Positions 42,060 to 49,857 of a DNA stretch of 64,000 nucleotides are shown here, one piece after another. The DNA lies in NCBI GenBank assembly GCA_024642265.1, contig JAHEBL010000006.1, positions 1-64,000 of the forward strand, written 5' to 3'. A program made the position numbers and the translations under genes. Within the stretch, counting starts at the first letter, position 1. The number at the start of each line of letters is the position of its first letter. Source of the stretch: Haliea sp. Its GTDB lineage: Bacteria > Pseudomonadota > Gammaproteobacteria > Pseudomonadales > Halieaceae. The notes under the pieces were generated by a model, which searched no databases, had not been told where the DNA came from, and was given only the letters and a program-made list of their open reading frames with translations.

Positions 42060-43001
42060 TCAGGAGTTGTCCTCGGCTTCGACCACGGACCATGAGTCTT
42101 CGGGATCGAAGACCTGGATGCTCTCCACGGCGGCACCCGTATCCTCACCCAGGTCCTTCTGGTATACCAGGCCCGCCTGGTTGATCATGAAGCTCATCAC
42201 GCCGCTGGCCCCGTAATTCGCGGGCCATGCCAGGAGCGCGATGCCGCCGGTCAACTCGCCATCCTGGAAATACTCCATGGCGCCCCCGTCTGCGTCGGCG
42301 CCCTGGGCATACAGCATGCGGTAGTAATAACCGTGATAGGGCTTCTGTTTGCCGGCTACAGCCCGGTAACCCTCAGCCGCCGCTCTGGCAACGGCCTCAC
42401 CGATCGGGCTCTGTGCTTCGCCCTCAGCCGCGGGCCAATACAGCCCGTTATGCTCACCGGGATCGCTGCGCAACTTGGCGGCAAATATGCCCGGCTCGTT
42501 GCCATCGTGTCCCTGGGCGGCGTACTCGATTTGTGCATCGATAAAGCCGCGGCAAACGGCAATAGCGCCGAGCTCGTTGCGCCCGATCCGCCGGTAGATA
42601 ATCTCGTCGGCACCGGCGTCGCCATCGACATACCACTTGCCGTCAACCTTGGTAAAGGGAACAGGGAGCGGCCAGTCTTCGGGTCCGACCTGCAGGACCA
42701 TGGTGTTTTCGCCGTCTGCCACCAGCTCGTGCTGTTCCCGGTAATGCGCCAGGAAGTTCGCGCGGGCATTGGCGTCCGCCACGTCATCGCCGGATGAAAA
42801 TACATCCTCGTTTCCCGGACCCAGCAACTTGCCAAGCATGGCAACGTCATTTGTTTCAAGCGCTGCGATCAGCGCGGCCTCCGCGTCCGCAGCGGAGTCG
42901 AAGGACGCGTGGTCCTGCGCCCGGGCGGAGGTGGCGGCCACAAGCACCAGCAGGGCTGCCAGCACTGGCCACAGCAGGCCTTTTCCGTAAAAGTTTGTCA
43001 T
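42060..43001 (-). CDS. DUF2950 family exported protein
   Basis: Protein of 313 residues with an N-terminal signal peptide (hydrophobic run LLWPVLAALLVLVAATSARA, cleavage expected after ARA). The mature part matches DUF2950, a periplasmic family of unknown function. Its ATG overlaps the TGA of the upstream DUF3300 gene by four bases (ATGA at 42998-43001). DUF3300 and DUF2950 genes are commonly paired, so the products probably act together. Confidence 0.88.
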   Translation of the reverse strand: MTNFYGKGLLWPVLAALLVLVAATSARAQDHASFDSAADAEAALIAALETNDVAMLGKLLGPGNEDVFSSGDDVADANARANFLAHYREQHELVADGENTMVLQVGPEDWPLPVPFTKVDGKWYVDGDAGADEIIYRRIGRNELGAIAVCRGFIDAQIEYAAQGHDGNEPGIFAAKLRSDPGEHNGLYWPAAEGEAQSPIGEAVARAAAEGYRAVAGKQKPYHGYYYRMLYAQGADADGGAMEYFQDGELTGGIALLAWPANYGASGVMSFMINQAGLVYQKDLGEDTGAAVESIQVFDPEDSWSVVEAEDNS

Positions 43002-44617
43002 CTCTTTGCCCCCTTTTTAGAGCCAATATTACCCTTGGCTGGCCGTTTGGCGCCCGTGGGCATACTCTTGCGGCCGCGCTCGCTGGCCGCGCGTGCAGAC
43101 TTGCCGTTGCCGCCCGCGCCCTGGAGACCGCTGGGTCGTGACGGCGACGCCTGCCTGGACGTAGAGGTTTGGACGGCCGGTCGGGAGGCACTCGTGGGCC
43201 GATTCGCAGTGTCAACGCGGCCCCTGTCGCGAGCGCCGCCAGTCTGGGGCTTGGCTACCGTGGTAGCTGGACGCTTGGCGCCGGCATAACTCCCGGTGGG
43301 TGTTTTCGCTGCCGTTGCGGGCCGCTGGGCGATCTTTTCCTTGGCGCCCGGCTTGGCGCCGGCGTAAGTGCCGGCCGGGGTGCTCACAGTTGTTGCGGGT
43401 CGCTGGGCGGCCTTTTCCCTGGCACCGGCATAGCTGGTGCCGCCCTGCACCTGGCGACTATCCCGCTGACCTGACGCAGCTGATCGCGCAGCTGTCTGTG
43501 AGCGCTGGTTCAATGAATTGAGTTCCGGGCGATCAGGTCGCGCTGCGGTGATGGGGCTCTTCGGATTCTTCCGATAATTGTTCTTGCCGCCTTCAAATTG
43601 GTTGAAGTAATTCTTGTTACCCGTGTTGATATAAATATTGTTGTTGTTGAAGCTGTTCTTGTAGTTTTTCGGTGGGTTATAGCTGTGAGCGGGCCGGTAG
43701 CCATTGCCGTAGCGCGGGCGGTAGGGTGGCGGATAGTAGGGCGGCCGGCCGTAGCCATAGCCGTAGGAAGGATAGTAGTAGTTGTGGTTGTGGTCATCGT
43801 CGTCAAAAATCTCGTTCACGAGAATGCCTGCCCCGAAGGCCAGCAGACCGGTAGTCACCAGCGCTCCCGTACTGTGGCCGGTACTGGTGGAGGTGGCGAC
43901 CGTCGTGGAGGAAACCTGGGTCGGTGCGGGCGTGGTATACACCGCAGCCGGATCGTACTGCGGAACATAGACGACCTCGGGTTGCGCCGGCTCCACTATG
44001 ATCACCTGCTGATTGTTCTGGGTCTCGGTGGCCACTTTCATCTGCTCCGAGCTCTGCAGGTTTCCCATGTCGGTGGCCTGCTGGCGCAGGCGTTGCACCG
44101 CATCCAGGACGCCGGGTTCGTCCACCAGGAACGCGGAACCCAGTTCCGTGGTCCAGTCCATTTCCACGCACATCATGTCAACCACCGTGGGGAACTGGAC
44201 CAGCGCAACCATCGGCGGTGTGAAGCCCACGGCAGTGGCTGCCGCTTGCAGATCCTCTGCTGTGAGGTCCGCGTTCTGCAGCAGCCAGTTGCCGGCGTCG
44301 AGAACCTCCTGGGGATTGGTCGAGGTGGCAAGCACCTGCGCGAGTACCGGATCCGGGTAGAGTGCCACCGGCGCGAGCAGACTTTCGAGCGCCTCGGGAC
44401 TATAGGTTTCCAATGGGGCATCGCCCACCGTTACCGTGGTGGGCGTCGCCACCGCGCCTGGTTCAACGATCGTTGCCGGCTGCTGCGGCATTGTCTGGGT
44501 TGCCGCTGGGGCGGCCTGGGCCACGGCGGGTGGCTGATCCTCGCCGCAAGCCGACAGCAGCGCACCCAGCGCGGGCGTGGCTAACGCTAAAACGGCGGCC
44601 AAAGCAGATTTTTTCAT
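42998..44617 (-). CDS. DUF3300 family lipoprotein
   Basis: Protein of 539 residues from the ATG at 44617. A lipoprotein signal is visible (ALGALLSACGED, Cys near residue 24). The DUF3300 core (about residues 75-210) begins APVALYPDPVLAQVLATSTN. A low-complexity Tyr/Pro/Asn-rich middle and a basic C-terminal tail with YAGA-containing repeats follow. Function is unknown. AAAGGAC precedes the ATG. The in-frame ATG at 44650 was rejected because it would bury the signal peptide. Confidence 0.88.
   Translation of the reverse strand: MKKSALAAVLALATPALGALLSACGEDQPPAVAQAAPAATQTMPQQPATIVEPGAVATPTTVTVGDAPLETYSPEALESLLAPVALYPDPVLAQVLATSTNPQEVLDAGNWLLQNADLTAEDLQAAATAVGFTPPMVALVQFPTVVDMMCVEMDWTTELGSAFLVDEPGVLDAVQRLRQQATDMGNLQSSEQMKVATETQNNQQVIIVEPAQPEVVYVPQYDPAAVYTTPAPTQVSSTTVATSTSTGHSTGALVTTGLLAFGAGILVNEIFDDDDHNHNYYYPSYGYGYGRPPYYPPPYRPRYGNGYRPAHSYNPPKNYKNSFNNNNIYINTGNKNYFNQFEGGKNNYRKNPKSPITAARPDRPELNSLNQRSQTAARSAASGQRDSRQVQGGTSYAGAREKAAQRPATTVSTPAGTYAGAKPGAKEKIAQRPATAAKTPTGSYAGAKRPATTVAKPQTGGARDRGRVDTANRPTSASRPAVQTSTSRQASPSRPSGLQGAGGNGKSARAASERGRKSMPTGAKRPAKGNIGSKKGAKR
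43271..43445 (-). repeat. Tandem repeat in the DUF3300 gene
   Basis: Imperfect units of about 70-75 bases encode repeats of roughly 24-25 residues built around YAGA followed by KxAQRPAT and a TPxG segment. Two full units and a partial third are visible. They make a Lys/Ala/Pro-rich linker-like tail. Confidence 0.7.
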
Positions 44618-44655
44618 ATTGCTGTCCTTTCTTATTCTCAATCCAGTCAACAGGA

Positions 44656-44685
44656 AGTATAGGTAGCAATCAAATGGTATTGCAA
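44656..44685 (-). promoter_or_regulatory. Predicted promoter of the DUF3300-DUF2950 pair
   Basis: On the minus strand TTGCAA (44685-44680), 18-base spacer, TATACT (44661-44656), giving a start near 44649 and a leader of about 32 bases. Confidence 0.7.
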
Positions 44686-44777
44686 AAAATTTCCTCCGTC
44701 GTGTTTATCCAGCCTGAGCTGAACCGGGCGCGGCGTGGGGGCGTATTGTCAAATACACTTACGCGGAGGAAGCCAGG

Positions 44778-44897
44778 ATGCAAACAAAGATAGTAGGGAT
44801 CTGGAACAGCATAATGGATAGTCGCCACAACCCACTGAGGCACCTCGATCTGGCCTCACAGCACTATTTAATGCAGGTGCGCGGGGGTGGTGGATGA
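44778..44897 (+). CDS. Small protein, 39 residues
   Basis: A short open frame begins at ATG 44778, 4 bases after GGAGGAAGCCAGG, one of the better ribosome binding sites in the window. The product starts MQTKIVGIWNSIMDSRHN and ends QHYLMQVRGGGG. Its TGA (44895-44897) overlaps the ATG of the next gene (44894), a classic coupling arrangement. I do not recognise the family with certainty. It has an amphipathic first half and no signal peptide. The ribosome binding site and the overlap are the main evidence. Confidence 0.65.
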   Translation: MQTKIVGIWNSIMDSRHNPLRHLDLASQHYLMQVRGGGG

Positions 44898-45217
44898 CCA
44901 TAACGCTGGATGCATTGCGGCGCTCAGGCGACCCTGTCGATGCAATATTGTATTCAATTGAAGGCTCCATCTATCGGCTCAGCGTAGTGGTCGACGGGCA
45001 TGAGCAACGGGTACTGGACACGGATGGAAAGACTTTCCAGCGCAGGTCGGTCACTCATGTGCGGGAAGCGCTCAGGGACGTGGCGGTCGCGAGAATGACG
45101 TTGCGCCAGCACTCGGCCTACGATGAAATGATAGGGCAGGGTGAACGCTTACAGGCCAATACACTGACAGTGCCACTCGCCGTGGCGCGCCACGGGTGGC
45201 CACCGCAGGTGGCATAG
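44894..45217 (+). CDS. DUF6482-like protein
   Basis: Protein of 107 residues without signal peptide or membrane helix. The segments ILYSIEGSIYRLSVVVDG and SVTHVREAL, with a later SAYDEMIGQGE, resemble a small conserved family in pseudomonads and relatives (DUF6482 as I recall it). Function is unknown. It is translationally coupled to the 39-residue gene before it. Confidence 0.65.
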   Translation: MTITLDALRRSGDPVDAILYSIEGSIYRLSVVVDGHEQRVLDTDGKTFQRRSVTHVREALRDVAVARMTLRQHSAYDEMIGQGERLQANTLTVPLAVARHGWPPQVA

Positions 45218-45374
45218 TTTGCACAATCCGGGAGGCAGCCCCGGCAGGGAAGGCGTGTTGAGGCCGGGGGAGAGGGCTGCCCGGCCGGGGTGAGGGTCTT
45301 GTCAGTACTGTGGGGCATAGTGCCGATTCCATTGGTTATATGTGTCTGAATAAAAAACGTACGTGGGCGCAGCA
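45218..45374. other. Intergenic region between convergent small genes
   Basis: No gene seen. GGCAGCCC (45234-45241) can pair with GGGCTGCC (45274-45281), with a further CGGC/GCCG pairing inside, making a GC-rich bulged hairpin that lacks a T tract. Confidence 0.4.
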
Positions 45375-45617
45375 CTAGTTTTTCCGACCAAAAAAACGAC
45401 GCCACCAGGGCGTGGGGGGGCGCTTTGTGGCCTGCAGGTGGCTGGCGGGTACGCCATGTTGGGCGTACCACTGTTCCCATTCGTAGGGCGTGAGAGTAGT
45501 CGGCAGCGCCGCGCTCCTCGCGCGCGCCAGCGATTTGGCGCGCAGGGAGGTGTCAGCGGTTTGTTGGCCACTGTCCAGCAGTCGCGCAATGTGCGCGTGG
45601 GGGTCGGGGTCTACCAT
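45375..45617 (-). CDS. Conserved-looking small protein, 80 residues
   Basis: The ATG at 45617 overlaps the TAG stop (45613-45611) of the acyl-CoA dehydrogenase gene upstream on the same strand. The product begins MVDPDPHAHIARLL and ends in a basic Trp/Pro-rich tail (PTPWWRRFFGRKN). The segment LTPYEWEQWYAQHGVP looks like a conserved motif in small gammaproteobacterial proteins of unknown function. Overlap with the dehydrogenase suggests a coupled accessory gene, but no function can be given. Confidence 0.6.
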   Translation of the reverse strand: MVDPDPHAHIARLLDSGQQTADTSLRAKSLARARSAALPTTLTPYEWEQWYAQHGVPASHLQATKRPPTPWWRRFFGRKN

Positions 45618-47380
45618 TGCTCGGCGGTGAGCGCCATCACGCTGTCCTTGCCGCCCACGATATCTGCGAGCAGCCAACGGCTTTCAGGCAGCAGCTTTTC
45701 GAAGTAATAGCGCGCCGAAACCAGTTTGCCCTCGAGCATGTCAGTATGGCCCTCGCCAGCCGCGAGCTGCTGCTCCGCGACGGCGGCCATTCTCGACCAG
45801 AGGTAGGCGATAACCGTGAGCGCGGTCAGGCGCAGGTAGGGAGTGGCGGCTGCGCCGGCCTGTTCCGGATCCTGCATGCCATTGGTTGCGATCCACGTGG
45901 TCGCCTCTTCCAGGGATTGCAGCGCGCTTGCCAGCTCAGCGTGATGAGGGGCGTCTCCGTGTGCCGCCAGAAAGGACTTGATGGTATCGAACAGCAGGCC
46001 GATCAGCCTGCCGCCTTTCAGGCCGAGTTTGCGGCCCACCAGATCCATTGCCTGGATGCCGTTGGTGCCCTCGTAGATTCTGGGAATGCGACCATCGCGC
46101 ACCAGCTGCTCCAGAGGCCAGTCCGTGGTGAAGCCCGCGCCGCCCAGGACTTGCAGGCCCATGTTGGCATTGTTGAATCCTTCATCGGTGAGGAACGCTT
46201 TTACGACAGGCGTAAGCAGTTGCACCAGGTCGTCTCCCGCCTGGCGCACGGCCTCATCCGGATGGGCGACAGAGAGGTCCAGCTGGTGGCCGGTAAACAA
46301 CGCGAGGGCGCGCATACCTTCATTCAGCACCTTCTGGCGCATCAGCATGCGTCGTACATCGGGGTGGACGATGATCGGATCTGCGGGGCCGTCCGCGTTC
46401 TTTGGCCCAGTCAGCGAGCGCCCCTGCAGTCGCTCCAGCGCAAATCCCAGGCTTTCCTGGTAGGCCATTTCCGCGACGCCCAGTCCCTGCATGCCGACCA
46501 TCAGCCGCGCCTCGTTCATCATGGTGAACATGGCGCGCATGCCGTCATTGGGCTCCCCGACCATCCACCCCTGGGCATCTTCGAAATTGATTACCGCGGT
46601 TGCCGAGCCCTTGATGCCCATCTTGTGCTCGAGGCCGCCGCAGTAGACCGGGTTGCGCTCGCCGCTGTGCGGTAATACCTTGGGAACGACAAACAGGGAG
46701 ATGCCCTTGGTGCTGTCAGGTGCGCCCGGGAGTTTGGCCAGTACGAGGTGGACGATATTGTCGACCAGGTCGTGCTCGCCGCCCGTGATCCAGATTTTTG
46801 TTCCCTCGATGCCGTAGCTGCCGTCCGCCCTGGGTGTGGCTCTTGTACGGATCATGCCCAGGTCTGTACCGCACTGGGGTTCCGTCAGGCACATGGTCCC
46901 CGTCCACTCGCCGCTGACCAGCTGACTGAGATAGGTTTTTTTCAGCTCATCCGAGCCGTGGGCGTAGAGGGCGCTGATCGCGCCGTGGGTAAGGCCGGGA
47001 TACATGCCCAGCGACAGGTTGGCGGAGCAGACCATTTCATCAACAATGAATTTCAGGGTGTGCGGCAACCCCTGCCCGCCGAACTCGACTGGCGCGTCCA
47101 GCGACGCCCAGCCACCCTCGGTAAATTGTTTGTAGGCCTCCTTGAAACCGTCGGGCGTGGTGACGGCGTGGGTGTCGGGGTCGTAGCGGCAGCCCTGCTG
47201 GTCGCCAATCTTGTTGACGGGTTGCAGGACCTCTGCGGCCAGCTTGCCAGCCTCCTCGATAACCGCGGAAATGATATCCGGCGTGGCATCGGCGTATTTC
47301 TCGAAGGAATGCAGCTGGTCTGCGCCAAGAACGTCAAACAGGATGAATTTGATGTCGTTTACAGGCGGCTGGTATTGCAT
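45611..47380 (-). CDS. Acyl-CoA dehydrogenase, long form
   Basis: FAD-dependent acyl-CoA dehydrogenase of 589 residues, catalysing the first step of beta-oxidation. It belongs to the long type with a C-terminal extra domain (about residues 465-589). The FAD/substrate motifs MCLTEPQCGTDLGMIRTRA and KIWITGGEHD are present. The segment YEGTNGIQAMDLVGRK is where the catalytic Glu lies in this type. The ATG at 47380 has CACGGAGC upstream; the open frame to 47446 lacks support. Chain-length preference is not visible. Confidence 0.92.
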   Translation of the reverse strand: MQYQPPVNDIKFILFDVLGADQLHSFEKYADATPDIISAVIEEAGKLAAEVLQPVNKIGDQQGCRYDPDTHAVTTPDGFKEAYKQFTEGGWASLDAPVEFGGQGLPHTLKFIVDEMVCSANLSLGMYPGLTHGAISALYAHGSDELKKTYLSQLVSGEWTGTMCLTEPQCGTDLGMIRTRATPRADGSYGIEGTKIWITGGEHDLVDNIVHLVLAKLPGAPDSTKGISLFVVPKVLPHSGERNPVYCGGLEHKMGIKGSATAVINFEDAQGWMVGEPNDGMRAMFTMMNEARLMVGMQGLGVAEMAYQESLGFALERLQGRSLTGPKNADGPADPIIVHPDVRRMLMRQKVLNEGMRALALFTGHQLDLSVAHPDEAVRQAGDDLVQLLTPVVKAFLTDEGFNNANMGLQVLGGAGFTTDWPLEQLVRDGRIPRIYEGTNGIQAMDLVGRKLGLKGGRLIGLLFDTIKSFLAAHGDAPHHAELASALQSLEEATTWIATNGMQDPEQAGAAATPYLRLTALTVIAYLWSRMAAVAEQQLAAGEGHTDMLEGKLVSARYYFEKLLPESRWLLADIVGGKDSVMALTAEQW

Positions 47381-47515
47381 GGGAAGCTCCGTGGTGAGCG
47401 CGTATGAGAGTGTAGTACATACGGCAGCTGCGACTTGTTGGTTCATGATCCCCGGTTTCAGCCATCCGGGAGCGCACCGCGCGCGTATGCTTGTGCAGGT
47501 TATAAGGGGGCAAAC

Positions 47516-48265
47516 ATGTCCGGGTCTGCAGAAAATGACGGCGTCGTGCTGGTGGTGGGTGCTTCCGGCGGGATCGGCAGGGCGGTCCTGCTGTATTACC
47601 TCGCCGTGGCGGAGTACGCCCGTGTCGTCGCCGTCAGTCGCGGCGAGCGGCCAGCGGAACTCGCGCCGCAGGGGGAGCGCTTGTCCTGGCTGGTTTCAGA
47701 CTATACGGAAGCTTCCATAGCGCAGCTTGTGCGGGCCACCCTGTCGGACGGGGAAAGGCTGGCGAGGGTCGTCATCTGCAATGGTATTTTGCATAACGCA
47801 GAGCTGGAACCCGAAAAGTCGATTACCAGGCTAAACGCATCCGCCATGCACGAGGTGCTCCATGCGAACCTGGTTGTACCTTCTTTGTGGTTGGCGGCAT
47901 TGCCGCAAGTGCTGCGCGGCAGTGATTCGTGTCGAATCGCGGTATTGAGCGCGCGGGTTGGCAGCATCGGCGATAACCGGCTGGGCGGCTGGTACAGTTA
48001 CCGTGCCTCGAAGGCGGCGTTGAATATGGTTTTGAAGTCGGCAGCTGTGGAATTCCGGCGGCGGTTTCCGCAGGTGAAACTGCTCGCATTTCACCCCGGC
48101 ACTACCGACACCGGGTTGTCGAAGCCATTCCAGCGCGGCGTTGCCCCGGGGAAGTTATTCACGCCGGCGTTCGTCGCCGAGCGGCTCGCTACATTGCTTA
48201 ACCAGCTCGAGCCGGACGGGGAGCTGTCGTATCTGGCCTGGGACGGCGCCGAGGTCGGGTGGTGA
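47516..48265 (+). CDS. Short-chain dehydrogenase/reductase
   Basis: SDR of 249 residues. The cofactor motif VVGASGGIGRAVLLYYL, the NAG-equivalent CNGILHN, the catalytic YSYRASKAALN (Tyr-x3-Lys) and the HPGTTDTGLSKPF segment resemble the CsgA-like group of SDRs. Substrate unknown. The ATG at 47516 follows TAAGGGGG; the frame upstream to 47435 is not supported. It is divergent from the acyl-CoA dehydrogenase gene and converges with the rhodanese gene. Confidence 0.88.
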   Translation: MSGSAENDGVVLVVGASGGIGRAVLLYYLAVAEYARVVAVSRGERPAELAPQGERLSWLVSDYTEASIAQLVRATLSDGERLARVVICNGILHNAELEPEKSITRLNASAMHEVLHANLVVPSLWLAALPQVLRGSDSCRIAVLSARVGSIGDNRLGGWYSYRASKAALNMVLKSAAVEFRRRFPQVKLLAFHPGTTDTGLSKPFQRGVAPGKLFTPAFVAERLATLLNQLEPDGELSYLAWDGAEVGW

Positions 48266-48308
48266 AACAAACAGGAAAACCGGCACGCAACGCAGGAATC
48301 TGCCCGCC

Positions 48309-48650
48309 TCAGTGTTCGGTTTCTGCGGCCAGCTTCCGGGCGTTCTCCAGCCCGCCCGCATTGGTCACATTGGTGTAACCCTCCGCCAGCAGGGTCTGCC
48401 TGGCCTTTTCGGCCCGCCCCCCCACCGCGCAGTACAGGTAGATGGGCGTGTCCTTGGCCAACGCCAGGCGGGCGACACCCGCCTGAATGCCGTCAAATGG
48501 AATCAACTGCGCCTGCTGTAAATGGCCGCCGGCGTACTCGGCAGGGGTTCGCACATCGATCCAGACGGCGTCAGCGGGTATTTCCGCGCGCAGGCCGGCG
48601 CTGACCAGCACTGCGATAAATAACATGCCGACGGTAGCTTTTATGTTCAT
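48309..48650 (-). CDS. Periplasmic rhodanese-like protein (PspE-like)
   Basis: Single rhodanese domain of 113 residues with a signal peptide (MNIKATVGMLFIAVLVSAGL, cleavage near residue 22). The active-site loop is CAVGGR with Cys74 as sulfur acceptor and Arg79. The start of the domain, VWIDVRTPAEYAGGH, is typical. Rhodaneses transfer sulfane sulfur; this one should act in the periplasm. It lies 12 bases downstream of hemH on the same strand. Confidence 0.88.
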   Translation of the reverse strand: MNIKATVGMLFIAVLVSAGLRAEIPADAVWIDVRTPAEYAGGHLQQAQLIPFDGIQAGVARLALAKDTPIYLYCAVGGRAEKARQTLLAEGYTNVTNAGGLENARKLAAETEH

Positions 48651-48662
48651 GGTGCAGGCCCT

Positions 48663-49745
48663 CTAGTGTGCCGCGCCCAGAGCCAGTGCGCGAGCTTTGG
48701 TATTGGCGCTGTCGTCTATGTCATCAAGCCATCCTGACAACTGCTCCGCTATGATGGCGGCCAGGGCCTCGATATGGCCCGGCTCGCTGTTGAGACAGGG
48801 AATATAGTCGAATGTTTCCCCGCCGGCCGACAGGAAATAGTCGCGGTTTTCCTCTCCTATCTCCTCGATCGTCTCCAGACAGTCCGCGGCAAAACCCGGG
48901 CAGACCACCTGCACACTCTTTATGCCCTGGCCCGGCAGAGTCTTGAGGGTGGCGTCGGTGTAGGGCTGCAGCCATTCGGCCTTGCCAAAACGCGACTGGA
49001 AGGTGGTCAGGTAAGAGGACTCGGACAAGCCCAGCTCCTGTGCCACCAGGCGCGTGGTCTTGTGGCACTGGCAGTGGTAGGGGTCGCCCTGGTCGAGGTA
49101 GCGCCGTGGCTCACCGTGGTATGAAAACAGCAGTTTGTCGGCACTGCCATGCCGCTCGCGGTGCGCGCGGATGCTGTCGGCCACGGCACTGATATAGGCC
49201 GGGTGGTCGTGGTACTGGCTGACAAAACGCAATTGTGGCAGCCAGCGGCGCCGGGTGAAGTCCGCCCCCAGTGCGTCGAAGGTCGAACCGGTAGTCGCGC
49301 CGCTGTACTGGGGATACAGGGGCAGTACCAGCAGTTTTGTGACGCCCTGATCGATCATGCCCTGCAGTGTCCCGGCAATGTCCGGGGTGCCGTAGCGCAT
49401 GGCGAAATCGACGATCAGCTGTTCGCCGAAGCGCGCCTGCAGTGTCCTGCCCAGAGCCTGCGCCTGGTCGCTGGTGTGAAACATCAGGGGTGAGCCCCGC
49501 TCTGTCCAGATCTTGCGGTAGTTGGCTGCCGAGCGCGACGGGCGGATCCGGAGAATGATCCCGTGCAGGATCAGCCACCAGACCGGCCTGGGAATCTCCA
49601 CCACCCTGGGGTCCCAGAGGAATTGTCGCAGGTACTTGCGCAGGGCTTTGCTGTCCGCTGCGTCCGGGGTGCCGAGATTGGTAAGGAGAACGCCTACGCG
49701 TGGGCGCATCCCGTGGTCGAAATTCTTGCTGCCGATATATTTCAT
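48663..49745 (-). CDS. hemH: Ferrochelatase
   Basis: HemH, 360 residues, inserts Fe(II) into protoporphyrin IX, the last step of heme synthesis. GVLLTNLGTPDAADSKALRK is the N-terminal signature. The catalytic region includes LLFSYHGEPRRYLDQGD and VQVVCPGFAADCLETIEEI. The start MKYIGSKNFDHG (49745) matches marine gammaproteobacterial relatives as I recall them. The promoter at 49753-49781 places transcription start about at the ATG. The neighbouring cytochromes demand large amounts of heme, but co-regulation is not shown. Confidence 0.95.
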   Translation of the reverse strand: MKYIGSKNFDHGMRPRVGVLLTNLGTPDAADSKALRKYLRQFLWDPRVVEIPRPVWWLILHGIILRIRPSRSAANYRKIWTERGSPLMFHTSDQAQALGRTLQARFGEQLIVDFAMRYGTPDIAGTLQGMIDQGVTKLLVLPLYPQYSGATTGSTFDALGADFTRRRWLPQLRFVSQYHDHPAYISAVADSIRAHRERHGSADKLLFSYHGEPRRYLDQGDPYHCQCHKTTRLVAQELGLSESSYLTTFQSRFGKAEWLQPYTDATLKTLPGQGIKSVQVVCPGFAADCLETIEEIGEENRDYFLSAGGETFDYIPCLNSEPGHIEALAAIIAEQLSGWLDDIDDSANTKARALALGAAH

Positions 49746-49752
49746 GGTGGCC

Positions 49753-49781
49753 AATATACGTATGCCCGGGGCCGATGCCAA
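49753..49781 (-). promoter_or_regulatory. Predicted promoter of hemH
   Basis: On the minus strand TTGGCA (49781-49776), 17-base spacer, TATATT (49758-49753). The -10 ends only 7 bases before the ATG, so the mRNA may be leaderless. Confidence 0.6.
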
Positions 49782-49810
49782 GTGATGGGCCCAGAGATAG
49801 CGGCCGGAAT

Positions 49811-49840
49811 AAAAAACCCCCGCACAGGGCGGGGGTTATT
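49811..49840 (-). terminator. Terminator of the cytochrome operon
   Basis: AACCCCCGC (49815-49823) pairs with GCGGGGGTT (49829-49837) around a 5-base loop. On the minus strand the stem is followed by TTTTTTATT, a good U tract. It lies about 20 bases after the stop of the OmcA/MtrC-type gene. Confidence 0.9.
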
Positions 49841-49857
49841 GTTGTGCGACCAGGAAA

